64,000 nucleotides of DNA from Zanthoxylum bungeanum (taxonomy: Eukaryota; Streptophyta; Magnoliopsida; Sapindales; Rutaceae), in NCBI GenBank assembly GCA_019454045.1, contig SKCR01006528.1:124001-188000 (forward strand), read 5' to 3'. The notes under the pieces are model-generated. The model saw nothing but the letters and a program-made list of their open reading frames with translations, was not told the origin of the DNA and did not search any database. The position numbers and the translations under genes were made by a program. Every line of letters begins with the position of its first letter. Within the stretch, counting starts at the first letter, position 1. Positions 1-12,662 of the stretch are shown in pieces.

Positions 1-5
1 AATAC

Positions 6-224
6 TTACCGAATCACCATCATTGAGTCACCATATATCTCGGCGTCCTTCGCCCCCAAGGCTATCAGTGCTTCTAACCCAAAGATACAGGCTTCATATT
101 CAGCTATATTGTTGGTAACTGAAAATGTTAGCCTCTTAGTCATAGGCAAGGTTTCTCTTCTCGAAGTTATCAGAACTATCCTTATCCATACGCCTTTGCA
201 TTTTATAGCCACATCGAAGTACAT
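6..224 (-). pseudogene. Second (archaeal-type) RNase H fragment of element E
   Basis: Seventy-two residues of the extra RNase H that follows the Ty3-type RNase H in Tat-lineage polyproteins. In order it shows the start of the domain (MYFDVA, where related copies have MYFDGA), the NNIAEYEA motif carrying the conserved glutamate, and YGDSMMV carrying an aspartate. It aligns nearly residue by residue with the copy in element B at 18370-18762. The fragment runs off the left edge of the window, so the last catalytic aspartate is not visible. The upstream linker (225-464) is recognisable only as decayed sequence with stops. It is very unlikely to be functional, because the rest of the polyprotein is broken. 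Confidence 0.8.
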
Positions 225-464
225 CTTCCATCCTTGAATAGTTATTGCTTTTATCTCCTCATCTGGGAACTCAATCTCTTACCTGTCTCCTTTGGTTGTT
301 GTACCAAGAATTCTGCCATAACACGCCCTTTAATCACTTTCTTGGTAATGTATTTCACATCGAATTCAATCAGCAATACCAACCATCTTCCCAGCTGACT
401 TTAAGTACCTTAATAGATTCTCCTTCATGACCACTTGTATTATATAGGACTGAATGTAGTGCCA

Positions 465-1520
465 TTACTTTTTGCAGACCCATACTACTGCTAAATAAAT
501 TTGCTCCAGTTCTTGGTAGTGGGCCTCATATGGTAGCATCTTCTTACTGAGATAATAGGCAGGATGTTCCACTACAGTGTCATTTTTTTGTACTAGCATC
601 GCCCTCAAGGCATTGGATTTTATGGCCAAGTATAATACTAAGGGCTTGCCGGGTCTCGACGGCTTCAAGACTGGTGGGTTAATCAGGTATTGCTTAATCT
701 TCTCAAAGGCTTCTTGGTACTGCTCATTCCATTCCATAGGTTGATTCTTCCTGAAGAACTTGAAAATTGGTTCACATACCGATGTTAGCTTAGTAATAAA
801 ACAAATGATATATTATATTTTCCCCAAAAATATCCTTACTTTTTTTTTTTCAATTTTTGGTGTCGGCATCTCCGTTATCACTTTGATTCTTACATGATTG
901 ACTTATATTCCTCTATTTCCCACTATGTCTCCCAACAAATCTCCGGATGTGACCCTAAATACGCATTATTAGGATTAAGCATGAGATTGTATATGTCCAC
1001 CATTTGAAGGAATTTCTCTAAGCACACCATATGGTCCTCTCTAGTATCTGATTTTACCATTCTATCTTCCTTATGCATCAAATTGTGGAATATGGTGGTA
1101 GTCATTCATTAATAAGTAGCCCCTATATTTTTAACTCGAAAGGAATCTTTGTAAATGTATGTTCTTTATTCTGTGTTGAGAGTTTTCTTGTGTTTGTCCT
1201 CGTCTGCCATAAAGATCTGGTTATTCCCTGAAAACCCATCCGCAAATGAGTACATTACTGACAGTGCTGCGTTATCCACCAGGACATTTATGTAAGGCAA
1301 AGAGAAGTCATCTTTTGGACATGTTTTGTTTAGATTTTGTAGTCTACGAATAGCCACTATAGGTATTTAACTACTTCTAAGAACCCTACCTCCTCTTGCT
1401 TTTGTATTGACTCTTTGATCTTTCCAGCCCATTCTGATCTCATTCTTGTAGCTTATGTTTCACATGCCTCATATTTGGATATGTTGAAATTACATGTTGT
1501 GTTATGCTCATTTTTACTCC
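465..1520 (-). pseudogene. Reverse transcriptase and RNase H of element E, broken
   Basis: Decayed central part of pol. Readable pieces: RT N-terminal part (1166-1520, with NKTCPKDDFSLPYINVLVD and ADGFSGNNQ), RT palm (923-1105, IFHNLMHKE and LNPNNAYLG), and the RT thumb to RNase H part (465-737, PPVLKPSRPGKPLVLYLA, YYLSKKMLPYEAHYQELE). The pieces are separated by stops and frameshifts. The catalytic YVDD box is missing: HKE is followed directly by DRMVKSDT at about 1059-1075, where element B has the box between these two stretches. Stretches such as LVDNAALSVMYSF are nearly identical to B, so E and B are related Tat families. No activity is possible from this copy. Confidence 0.85.
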
Positions 1521-1905
1521 GAGCATGTCGTTATAAAACGAGGAGAAAACTTTTGCATATTTTCTTAATAGGCTATCCAATTATTTCCTCTCATTAGGGG
1601 TAAGCTCACTTGCAATTAAGATATTCTTTGGGTTTTCACATGTACCAAGATTAAGTTCATTCATTTTAGTGGAATGCAAAAAGTAAGGTCAAAGAATGTC
1701 ATGTACATGTACGAAGACTAAATGCATTCGATTTTCACATGAGACCTTACTCTTAATGAGAGGAAATAATGGGTTTTCATATGTACCAGCTTTTCTAGTT
1801 GAGGCAGCTCTTTCTCCCATGCTTCTTTCTTCAGTTTCGCCTTTTCCTCTTCTGTCTCTAGTTTAGCATCCTTATTTTTCATCTTTGTGTTTCCCTCTCA
1901 ATCCA
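1521..1905 (-). other. Decayed pol linker of element E
   Basis: No readable gene. By position it corresponds to the linker between protease and reverse transcriptase, which in element B (20185-20595) is a poorly conserved acidic region. Two short near-repeats (gaaataatgggttttcacatgtacc-like) occur around 1620-1650 and 1760-1790. Confidence 0.5.
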
Positions 1906-2240
1906 CTACATCTGTAAATATTTCAAAGCATAGAACGATAACACCATGACTTCACATGGCTCTAGAGTTCCTCGGTACCGTTCTTTCATAAAATAATCAT
2001 ATAAACCCACATTTTTCTTACCGGACTTTGTTTCCTCTTTGTCAAAGTGGTGTCCCACCCCTTTCTTGGAGGTTTGCCACTTGAAGTATGGCGAGGTGCT
2101 TATGACTTGGCCCATCGCCCTTAATCTTGTGTTGGGTTTATATTTCATGTTCTCCATGATCTTCATTACACATGAAGTTCTTTTACCTTTAACCTCTGTC
2201 GTGATAAACAAGGGCCTATTATGATTCTTTCCCTCCATCA
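1906..2240 (-). pseudogene. Protease-region remnant of element E, catalytic domain deleted
   Basis: This 110-residue open stretch starts like the protease entry segment of element B (NHNRPLFI, GKRTSCVM) and then jumps to a segment that in B lies far downstream (KIMENMKYKP matching B's IMMKKMKFEP, and later KKGVGHHFDKEETK). The junction is at about 2158-2166. The whole aspartic protease core, including the catalytic D-x-G motif, has been deleted without losing the reading frame. Inferred from comparison with the B copy at 20596-21609. The remnant cannot encode a protease. Confidence 0.7.
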
Positions 2241-2423
2241 GGAGTTATTCCTTTGAGAACATAATTACTTGACTGGTTTTTTTACAGACCCAATAACTGC
2301 TACTGGATCTACATTGGTGGGTACCTCAATTTTCTCAAGGGCCTCAACCATAGCCCTTCTATATTCTTAGAAAGAATATAGTAGCCCCTAAATGCTTATA
2401 TGTTCTCGAGTTCTCTTTAGCTA

Positions 2424-3960
2424 TTGGAGCACAGTGTCTTCCCCTTCATTCTGTTCATTCTCTTTTCCTTTCTCTTATACCACCTCATTCTCATTCTCTT
2501 CCATCTCTTCATTGGTGGTATTATCATAAAATCGAATGCTCTGGGTCATCCCTTCATTCTCATTCTCTTCCATCTCTTTATTGGTGGTATTATCATAAAA
2601 TCGAATGATCTGGGTCATCCATTTGACTTCATTTTCTTCATCACTATAGAAGTCATCCCAAATCCATTATGTTCCCCAATTTCACTATCACTGATGTCCT
2701 ATATTCCCATGACATGGGTCTGTTGGGTAAAGATTTGCATGACATAGTCTTTAGAAAGTCTTGAATTGATAATGTAGTTGGGTGGTGGTTTCACATGGTG
2801 GTTATGTAAGGGATTTCGGTTTGTGTTTTGATAGTTTTGTTCGAGGTCGGGGATTTTATGGCTATCAATAAGGTCTTGTATTTATTGATTGAGGTGGACA
2901 TAATTGTCAATGTCATGCCCCTTCTGTTGATGGAATTAGAAGTATTAGTTGAGGTTGAAGTTGCGAGGAACTGAGTTCGGTAGTGGTTTCGTGTCTAAGG
3001 GTTGTAGTAGGCCTGGTATTCTGAGTTTTTCAAAGATCTTTGACAGTGGCTTGCCAAAGTTGGAAAACCAACGGTTGCGAATAGTATCAATTTTTACAGG
3101 GCTAGCTTCGGCTCTAGAAGGCCCCCCAGTTGTCTTTTTGCTCTAGCTGTAGTACTTCTTATTTTAAGCCTCATCTTCTTCGATATCCATGAGAGTTTCT
3201 TTCAAATACCTAAAGTCAGCAATCATGGAGGTTATCCTCTTCAGCATGTTGTAGAATGAGGGCTTGGTGCCCTTGATGATCATTGTAATTTGGTCCTTCT
3301 CTGAGGGCCTTATTCACATCTTCAAAAGCTGGCTTCTCCAGCGGTCAATATACTTTTTGAAGCTCTTCTCGGGCTTTTGTCTGCTGCTTTCTAGGTCACG
3401 GAGTGACACATCTATCTCCATGTCCGAGACATGTTGGTTCAGAAAGTCATCTATTAAGGCTCTCCAATCACCCCTAATTTTCTAATCTAAACCATGGTAT
3501 CATTCTATCGGTACCCCTTCTAGTGACATCCCAAACACCTTCTACACATGACGTTGGGACAAGCCTGTAGAACTCATTAATGACACATATTGATGAAGGC
3601 TTGCCTTTGGGTCTCTGTTCCTATTCAATTTGGTCATCTCAGTCATTCTAAATTGTGAAGGCAGTTGTTCCTTGAATTCCATAGTGCTATAGTCTAACAA
3701 GTCTTCATATTTGCCTTTTAGTTTCTGAGAAAATCTTTCCACTGCTCCTTCAATCTTTGGAGCTCAGCTTCAGCTTGAGATCTAGCCCTCCACCATGCAG
3801 TAGAGTCATCTATATCATCATCATTTAACATAGGTATTCCTTCAACCATATGATTTTCAGGCCTTTGTTGCCTCCTCTCATAGGTTTTAGATCCTGCCAC
3901 CTGGGGAATTTGGAGTTCTATCAGATTGGAAATAACATTAGTTAAGGTCTGCAATTATTC
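2424..3960 (-). pseudogene. gag pseudogene of element E
   Basis: Decayed gag. Readable pieces at 3718-3954 (acidic, coiled-coil-like, ending SQAEAELQRLKEQWKDFL) and 3542-3742 (KGKYEDLLDYSTMEFKEQLPSQ and DPKASLHQYVSLMSSTGLSQ) match the corresponding gag pieces of element B, where the order is the same. Downstream, minus-strand sequence up to 2424 continues as gag/linker with stops. It contains a 69 bp tandem duplication at 2486-2623 (two copies of a segment encoding SIRFYDNTTNEEMEENENE-like residues). Gag would form the particle. This copy is broken throughout and no single start can be assigned. Confidence 0.65.
2486..2623. repeat. 69 bp tandem duplication in element E
   Basis: Two adjacent copies of about 69 bp, starting at 2486 and 2555, differ at only a few positions. 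The length is a multiple of three and the duplication lies in former gag-pol coding sequence. Element B has a single copy of this segment (near 21600). Confidence 0.8.
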
Positions 3961-5044
3961 TGTCATCTTGTTTGTGTTGGCTTCCAGTTGGTCAACATGG
4001 GCATTGTTGCTGCTTGTCATTTCTGCTATTATTGGTTTCTTCTTAACGAGTCTACCTTTCTCTCTAACCCACTGTACGTTATGATAATTGTAAAACAAAG
4101 GATTAATATGATATGTATGCATGCAATGTCTTTATGCATGCAATGCATGAAATGCATGTAATACATGCTCATCCAACATATATTCTTCCAACCTTATTTC
4201 TCCTTCACATGTGGTAGGTCTATATCCGCCCTAGGTTTGGCTTAACTTATACACCATCAAGAAGAACTTAAGTTCGTTCTCTCCTATGCTACAAAGGGTA
4301 AACCTTATCTACCTTAGTTTTGTTCCATCATCAAAACATAAAGGCATTTAGATAATGACTAAACCTAACATGAGGATCGTGCCATTATATAGAAAAGACA
4401 AATTGGACCTTTAGTAATCTTGGTTGTTTTGGGGAAGGACCTGGAAATATTTAAGAACATATAAATGGGTCAAAATAAGGCATACCTTCCTGGATAAAAG
4501 CTAGTATGGGAATAAGACTCACGTTTGGTATATTTGGATTATAACTAAACATTCTAGGTCCATCAAGGTTTACATACATGGTGGCTCGTTATCATTTTAA
4601 ATCATTTGGCCCATTTACCATGAAAGTGCAAACTTATCCCAAATTGAAAAGGCCCAATAAGTTTACACCGCACGACAAAAGGTCCAAACAAATTTAAATG
4701 ATTGGCGGCCTTAACACAAGCATAATAGAGGCTTCTATAGGATAACACTTATGTGCTTTCATGTGTGAATGCACTTTTTTTATACCCACGAACAAGAAGG
4801 GTTGTCCACAACTAAGTCTCCCCACTCAAGGGTACAATCGACCAAATGAACGTGCCTTTATGTCCAAATATATGTTCCAATAAGTGATGGTTATCATCAC
4901 ATACCAATCCACCGCCTTGAGTGAAAGCGATTTCTCAATATGTAACGCCATCGGGGTTAAGAAGGGTATGTAAAACATGACGAAATAGTTCTCATTAATC
5001 TTACCATAAATACTACAAGATATTTTTTTAGGGCTGATTCCCTA
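3961..5044. other. Leader (5' untranslated region) of element E
   Basis: No gene. This lies between gag and the primer site of the minus-strand element E. It contains short phrases also found in the leader of element B, for example around 4580-4700 the words ggcccat, taccat and aaggcccaataag, which resemble the repeated units at 23160-23625. A cluster of atgcatgca-type repeats lies at 4105-4165. Confidence 0.6.
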
Positions 5045-5061
5045 TTCCAGTGGAGTCACCA
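5045..5061 (-). promoter_or_regulatory. Primer binding site of element E
   Basis: Read on the minus strand the sequence is TGGTGACTCCACTGGAA, two bases after the LTR end at 5064. It differs by few bases from the site of element B (TGGCGACTCCACTGGGGA), so it is probably the same tRNA site with mutations. Tat and Ogre sites of this kind are usually assigned to tRNA-Arg; I have not verified the tRNA. Confidence 0.75.
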
Positions 5062-5063
5062 CC

Positions 5064-5380
5064 TGTAGGAGCGAAGTGATTTCCCGCTATGCCTATGACA
5101 TTGGCGACCACTACAATATTGGCCTCGCAGCCCATAGACAGTATGGATAACCCCAGAGGGAGACTAACCAAATAATAAGGGAGTTGCCATCAGGTATGAG
5201 ACACATGGAATGATTTAAAGCCACAATACAACCCACGCAAGGTTCGACTTTAAATCTATTTAGGTTTGAATGGTCCATTACTATGCCAGTAAAAAATTTA
5301 CGCTTGAAGAAAGTATCCCCACATCTTATAATGTAATAACATGTAAAATCGATTTAAAATAATATGATAGTGCAAATATT
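5064..5380 (-). repeat. 5' LTR of element E, 3'-end part
   Basis: Starts TGTAGGAGCGAAGTG on the plus strand. This is nearly the reverse complement of the end of the element A LTR (CACTTTGCTCCTACA at 31829-31843), so E and A belong to related families. The following GCTATGCCTATGA and GCGACCAC words are also shared with A. Interrupted at 5380/5381 by element C. It continues at 43603. Confidence 0.8.
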
Positions 5381-7898
5381 TGTTAGGGTTGGTGCTTAGA
5401 GCACCAATTCGGATCATATTTATATCCGATCCATGAATACGAACAAGACCATTTTCCATAATATTACTTATATATGGTTGCACCTCTTGTTTTTATATAT
5501 GTATTCGATCTAATAATTATTGGATTGAAACTAAACCTGATTTAGTGATATGTATATATTAGACAAAGACCTAGGATTTACAACGTGGTACGCAGTTACA
5601 ACGTAGTTTGTAATTGACATTGGGAAGTGTCATTATAAGTTGTATATTTTCAAATAAAGTTCCTAGTTAAGATTTACTGACACAGGTCAATTAGTAAAAT
5701 CCATTGAGACCAGTACATGTTGTATATCGGACTTGGTCCGATGGTTTATCCCAATGAACCATAAGTCTCGGGAGACTCTTTATAGACGTTTAGGCGTTTA
5801 TTTGATAAACACTGAACAGATCACCGAAGATTTCCTAATAAATGGTACAATAACGTCAATAAGAATCTTCTCGAGTATAGTAGCATAATGATCCTTTGAC
5901 TTGCAATACTACTGTGGATATATGAGACATCTTCCACACTTAGATGACAGTCACATCACTGATCTATTTAGATCAGACCTCCGCCTGGTCATTGGGTGTG
6001 GACCCATGCTCATGATATCATGTATGTATCAGATAGAATCGATCAGACTTGTGTACAAGGCATAGGTATCATGTACGTATTTGCGATATAGTAAATCCAT
6101 GGCTGTGGTATACTTCGGAAGTGAGTTCTAAGTGTTATTTAGAGATCCTAAATTTGAAAGTCGACTATATTATACCTTAGGGATTTGACATTCCTTTTTA
6201 TATCCCCAGTATAATATTGATAGTCTGTGACAGAGGGATTATACGTATGCAATGACCTCAACTTGTATACTTTAGCGAGATCTTCCGTGGTCATAATAAT
6301 TTACGAGTGGGTGAATTATGGACACGAAATTTGATTCTGTGATGGATAAACCTAAACGTAGAGAGTCCCACAATATTAAGTGTACTCGTTGAGCACTTGG
6401 GCAACGCATTATGAATAATACAGATTATTCACAATACTTCATCGGATTAAGTAAGTTATTTCGAATTGTTTAATGGTTAAACGAAAAATACAAGCATAAG
6501 GGGCATTTCGATCATTTCCTAATTAATGTGTATTTATATTTAATATATAATTTTATTAAACATACATTAATTAATTGTCAAATAAGATATTTGACCTATA
6601 TCATAAATATATATATTTGGATTATTTAAAGTAAATATAATACATATATTTAGATATTTGTATTTAAGTAATTATTTAATTATTTAATTGTTAAATAATT
6701 AAAGTAGTTAAAATATAAATATCTAAAATGACATTTAATGTTAGGAAATGATTAAAGTGTAAATATTCAACTTATTTTCATTTTTGATTAAAGGTTGTAC
6801 TTATCAAATTGAGTTTGATAACTTGATGGCTTGATATTTGTTTTTTATTAAATGAATTTCAAAATGATCTTTTTACCCCTAAATTTCGGCCAACCCTAGT
6901 ATTTAAAGTGAAATATTTTTTTCTCTTTTAATACAACTCCATGGCAGAATATATCTCCATTAAAAAGGTTCCCAAATATTTCTTGAAGAAACTTGTAGAG
7001 AAAGTGAAGAAATCAAGAAGAAAGCTTAAGGAAGTTAGGAGATTTTGAGGTAATCTTCAATATTCTTAAGCTTAGAAAGTTTGTTTCATATTCTTGAGTA
7101 TCTAGAATAGTTCTAGGGTTTCTTCATTTCTTAAATTTTGGGACTTTTTGATTTGGAGGATGGATTTGGAGGGTAGATGCATGTGTGAAGTTAGATTGAG
7201 TACTATTAATGTAATATTAGTTCAATTTTATCATTTGATGACTTGTTGCCATTATATAGTGTTATGAATACTCTTGTAACTCCTAGAATTGTTCTTTAGT
7301 TCTTCATTGGTGGTGGCTTTGTTTGGTGTAAATATTAATATGATTAATATTGAGAAAATTATATTTAAAGCATGAAAAATGATAATTTTTACTCCATGGT
7401 CAGAACTAGAAATATTGGAAATTTGGTGATAAAACATATATATTTTTTAAATGTATTGGATGTGTATTGGGCATTAGAATAATTGCTGGAAATTGTTTCG
7501 GATTGAAAATATACGAAAACTGAAAAAGACAGCGTTATCGGGTGAGTTTCGGGCTTACCGGGTGACAGCTATCCAAATAGTGAATCAGTCACTGTTTGGG
7601 CAGCCCATGAATTGCCCAAGTACTATTGGGGCTGACCTGGGCAGCCTCCATTTGTATTGGTTAGTCAGTTTGGGCAAAAATGCGTATTATGCCATTTTGT
7701 GGAAAAATATTTTCGTAAAAGTTTCGTGATATTTTCTAAATTATTTATATTATTATTTGATAACAAATATAATATGTTTAGGTAAAATATGAATGTATTA
7801 TTCATATGTGATATTGAATAATTTATTCGGTAAGTTTAAAAATTTTAAAGTTATGATTTCGCCTGAACCGCGCTCTTCCGCTGCGCTTGACCCCAACA
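5381..7898 (+). repeat. 5' LTR of element C
   Basis: 2518 bp, very AT-rich between about 6500 and 6900. Matches 32585-34979 plus 43496-43602 along its length. Solo LTR H (44290-46918) matches it in reverse, for example at the terminus with the gcaccaa phrase and at the words ataatattactta and ggttgcacc. No clear ORF; short ORFs in it are not conserved in the other copy. Confidence 0.9.
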
Positions 7899-7901
7899 AA
7901 A

Positions 7902-7913
7902 TGGTATCAGAGC
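7902..7913 (+). promoter_or_regulatory. Primer binding site of element C (initiator tRNA-Met)
   Basis: TGGTATCAGAGC lies three bases after the LTR end. It is the classic complement of the 3' end of plant initiator tRNA-Met, used by most Copia and many Gypsy elements. The match breaks after 12 bases. Confidence 0.9.
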
Positions 7914-10900
7914 GAGTCTGATCCTACATCCATTGTATTTGTCATGCTTGATATATGAAATTTAATCTATTTTTATTATTTGCACATGCATGTGAAATTT
8001 AATTTGATTAAAATAAAGGTGTATGACATTTTTTATGAATATCCCCGCTTAAATAAGGTTTTAAAGTAACTAGTATTAGGAATACTTGTTTCTTGGTTCG
8101 CCTTTTTAGTACGGATTCAAATGTTTTCCTGATGATGTAGCTGTATCTTGCCAAAGATGTGCAGTTATGGCTGATTGTAGTTCATTTACGCCGGTAGAAC
8201 TTATATGATAAGAGATAAATTCAAGTGAAAATGGATTCCTGAACGTGCCAAAGCTGTCAAGACTACATCGGTAGGTTGAGTTTGTCATTGACAAGTAAAG
8301 CCTTGATACGCCTAATATGAACGTGCTAAAATGAGAAATGGTCGAAATCAAAATTAGGAGTCACAATGAGTGTGATTGACAATGAGTTGTCTACCTGTGA
8401 ATATACGTAGGCGAGAATGTGTCAAAGCTGTGAGTCGAAATATATTCATGGGATCCATTTTCCATTATGGAATTTGATTTAATTATTGAATTCTAATTAT
8501 TCGTTGGGGATTACGGTCTTACATAAAGTAGTGGGAGACACTGCTGGGTTAAAAATTCCTGACTACGGCAATGTGTAATATTATGAAAATCGCCGCTTAT
8601 GTTTTTCTTATTCTATAATGTTGATAGAATTAAACTTTTAATCCACTGTATACATATTTTATATATATTTTCTGACTTCACTTATGGTTGCCGATTTCTA
8701 GAATAGGTTCTAGATTAAGAGTATGCTAGGATATTGTTAGATTAGTCTAAACCATTGGGAACTATTGTTTCGATTTTCTTGAAAAATCAAGATAGTTAGT
8801 GACTTAGTCACTAAGTCATGATAGGTAATCTAAATAGATATCCGTTTTAGGATATAATTCTATAGAGAGAATAGTTTCTTATGCGGTAAAGATTGACATG
8901 AATTGGTTTATGTCTCGATATTCTTCACTGGCATTAAGAAAACCCCATTAGGTATTTGTTTATCTGATAATGACATTTCGTAGCTTTAGTGACCTTTATA
9001 GGTAATATGTCCAACACTATTTGCTAATCAATTATTTGTAATTATTATGAATAGTTGAAGGCAAATTATAAAGCTAAAGAAAGGAAATATGTATAGTTGT
9101 GTGTAGAGTATATCGATTCTCACAATACGACAACTATAGGTATTCGATACCAGATCTCCCATCTAGTTATTTGAAATATTATTTAATGATTATTTTGATA
9201 TTTGATATCAGAACTTGTGACTATTGGATAGTTACTTGTTCTATATAAACAGTTGTTACATATTTTAATACGACTTGTAGTGTCATTGACGAAGAGATAA
9301 ACATTAAGAAAAATATTCGGTTATGTAAATAAATTAGAACAATTTTTTATAATATTTTATCACTTGAGCATTAAATGCTTATTCCGTATAGTAAATGATG
9401 GTCAGATATGAGATCACACCAAATATCCTTATCCATTCAATAAACATTGTATTCGGGAATATGATTAAATGTCATTTAACCAATGATAGTCATTGGACCA
9501 TAAAATTTATTAAACTGATAGATTAGATGTATGTAGTTTAATGAATTGTAAAATACGTAAGGTAGTTTTGTTTACTTCGTAACTTAGTCAATGAGTTTTC
9601 ATGACTTAGTTACACGTTTCTGATGAAACACGGATAGAATATTTTGACTGGTTCAAAGATATTCGATCTGAAGTTTTGGAAAACTATATCTTTAAATTCA
9701 TCTTGAGTTTTTGAATTTTTCAAAGATGTTTGATATGAGCAAACATATGAATTTATGGTAATTAGTTCTAAGGTTATTCAATGAATATGGTTCTTACTCA
9801 ATATTAGTCTTCTACGATTCCATCATGATGGAATTGGTTAGTGGGAGGAATCGAATCTTATATGATTTGATCTGTTTGATATTGAGTGCTACCGAATTAG
9901 TTTCAATACTCTTGGGAATATGCTCCAGTAATACCAATTCATCCTTTTAATTAAGGTTCTATTAACTTCTACAGCTACGTATATGATATGTATAAGTAGA
10001 AAATTCGAATTTTGAAAAGTTTGAGATTTGAATCTTTCTTTTGTATAATGGTTATATAATTGAAAGTACATGCGCCTCGGAAGTACAAGTAAATTTTATC
10101 ATTTATTCTATTTAATAGAATATTGTATTCTATTTGATAGAATATCTTTTCTACGATCCTGAGTAACAAAAATTATTTTATTACTTAATGTGTAACATCG
10201 GATGTTGACCATTGTAGAAAAGACTTGACTTATTGAAGTTAAATGTGAGAGTGATAAACTATAAATGGAACTACATAATTAATAAGATGAAAAGACCCTT
10301 AGACATTTTTCATATAAGTCCAATAAGATGTCAGAATCATTTCCGAATTATTTGATACTTAATGGTTCTACTATTTTCTTATCGAAGAAAATTATCCTAT
10401 AACTTATAGTGGGAGCGATATTTGATATCGATTCCGGAAGTTAGCATCAAACCATAGATGTAAGATTGTTCATAGCTTACTACGATCAAGTTTTGAACTT
10501 GATTGCACTTTTGTTATGAATCGTTCATAAAATATGCAAATGGTTTGCGCAGCAAAAGCAAAGTGTGCTTATTAAATGTTTGACCTTTATAATATGACAG
10601 TGAGAAAGGTATACTCAACAACCTATTGTAGATTCTGAGGAAACTTATCTCTAGTCGCACTAATTGAACAATTAAAGATCTGTTGGTTAATGTTGATATT
10701 AAACTGTGTATTTTAGCTAAGAATGAAAATTGACGTTTTTTGAATGGTTTCTTCGGATAAGAGATCAGTTGTGATTTCTTTGTTTGAAGAGTTTGTTCTG
10801 GAATGGCCCTAGAATTTGTATTCTGCTAAATTATAGTTTCGTATACTAGCTTATAGAGCCTATTGTAGACTCAGATGAGTTTTCCGGAAATATGTGATCT

Positions 10901-11273
10901 CTAATTTTGATATCAGTCAGATTGTCTGATTTTATCAAAGCATAAAGAATACATATATGATAGTAGGGTTAGTGGGAGCGTATAAATTTCTTTCTAGTGT
11001 TATATATCCTAACGACATTATCATTATTAAGGTAATAATGAGATATTTATGAGGTAAAAGGTTTACCTAAGTCTTCTTTTCTCCGTGAAAGTAGTGGGAG
11101 TAATCTCTGTTATATTCAATATAAAGTTTTATATTTGATATAAAACTAAAAGACTTGTGAGATACTCTCATTAGTCGTGCATTAGATATGATCTAGTAAA
11201 TGACAGAACAAGACTATATCTGTGATAGTTAGTATAACTGTTTGACAGTTAGAGTGTGCCTTGAATACAGTAT
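7914..11273 (+). other. Non-coding interior of element C, left part
   Basis: About 3.4 kb without any recognisable gag, protease, integrase or reverse transcriptase on either strand. All open stretches are under 90 codons. Motifs of the type AGTGGGAG recur (for example near 8530, 9840, 10410, 10970 and 11094), resembling the purine tract before the 3' LTR. This fits a large retrotransposon derivative mobilised in trans. The last five bases, AGTAT (11269-11273), are the left target duplication of element A. Confidence 0.65.
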
Positions 11274-12567
11274 TATAGACACTATATTTTTGCTTAAGCC
11301 CGATGATGAGCCTCGTATGGAGGCGCTGCCTGAAAGGTTGCGGAAGTTGTGAAAAATGAATGTCGGAAGGAAGGAAAACCTAAAAAATTAGCACCTCATC
11401 GAATTTGAACTCACTAGTCAGCCTCAGATTCGCTCAGTCAGTTTCTGTTTCAAACCTCAGCCTTGGCCCATCAACCCATCCTCGGCCCAAATCTATCCAC
11501 ACGCCCAAAGCCCATGCAGCCCACGCCAAACACCACACAATCGGCCCATGAACCCATGCAATCTATCCAAAACCCCATGCAATCCACATGTCCAAATTCC
11601 ATTATCAACACTTTCCAATTTAACAAGATTTGTATCCCATCCTTGCCAAATTAACAAGATTTGAAATCACCTCATCACCAAATTTAGAGGATTTTATTCC
11701 CAAAATAAATTGACAATATATCCCCTAAATCAACATGATTTATTTCCCAATTTGGAGATCCTTTCAAAACATTATAAAATGGACACTTTTCATCATCAAG
11801 GGGGAGGGGGGCTCTCTTCTTCACATTGGACGACAACAACAAGAAAAAAAACCATAGACTCTCTTCTTCTTCTTGATCAACCACAACCGAAACCAACCAC
11901 CAAAAAACCAAACAAAAAACAACAAGAAAACTGAAGAACAGCAAGCCACCAAAAAACAACTAATCACCGAAATAGCAACCCATAACCGAAAGTAAAAACA
12001 ACCAAACCAGCCAGCAACCGATCACCAAAACCACCAAAAAAACCCTAAGCCATCACCAATCACCGAAAAAAACCACAAGAAAAATAACCAAAACAGCCGC
12101 ACCAAAAACAACCTGAACCACCCAAAAAATAACCAAAAAAGCCCCAAAAACAACCAAAACAGCCCCAAAACAACCCAAAAAATGACCAATAACAACAGCA
12201 AAAAATCACCGAAAATATCAGACAAAATCACCCAAAACAGCAAGCCAAAACAACCAAAAATAGCAGCCAAAATCACCTAAAACAGCAAGCCAAAAAAACT
12301 AAAAACAGCAGCCAAAACAACCAAAAAACAGCAGCCAAAATAACCAAAAACAACAGTAAAAAAACAACCAAAATAGCAGCCAAAAATAACCAAAACAACA
12401 GTAAATAACAACTATAACAGCAGCCCAAAAAACAACCAAAACAGCAGCAAAAAATCATGAATCAAACAGCAAGTAAAAACCGTGAAAAAAGTAGCCAAAA
12501 ATCGTGAATCAAACAGCAAGTAGAAACCATGAAAATAGCAACCAGAAACAGCGAACCAAAAAATAGT
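11274..12567 (+). repeat. 5' LTR of element A, truncated by element B
   Basis: Matches 27420-28470 and 30514-30880 of the 3' LTR, up to the words gcaaccagaaacag and gcgaacca, where element B begins. It holds a TATA box at 11773-11780 and then a low-complexity A- and C-rich stretch (about 11880-12560) of repeated caaccaaaacagcagccaaa-like words. The long hydrophobic reading frames on the minus strand here are by-products of that repeat. The rest of this LTR is lost in the deletion that ends at 24438. Confidence 0.85.
11773..11780 (+). promoter_or_regulatory. TATA box of the element A 5' LTR
   Basis: TATAAAAT, 500 bp into the LTR. The same box at the same LTR position occurs in the 3' LTR at 27951-27958. 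Transcription would start roughly 30 bases downstream. Confidence 0.6.
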
Positions 12568-12662
12568 TGTGGGACACAGAAACTGGACGACGCATGCTGT
12601 TCCAGGCTCGCGGCCTAGTTGGGAGTACGGAGTAGCCACGGGGGACTAAACCGAAGAATAAT

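Noticed and set aside
12022..12639. Long hydrophobic minus-strand reading frames rich in F, L, W and V (also at 28137-28514 and 30498-31062)
   Set aside because: They are translations of the caaccaaaacagcagccaaa-like low-complexity array of the element A LTR. The periodic residues follow the DNA repeat, and the frames differ between the two LTR copies.
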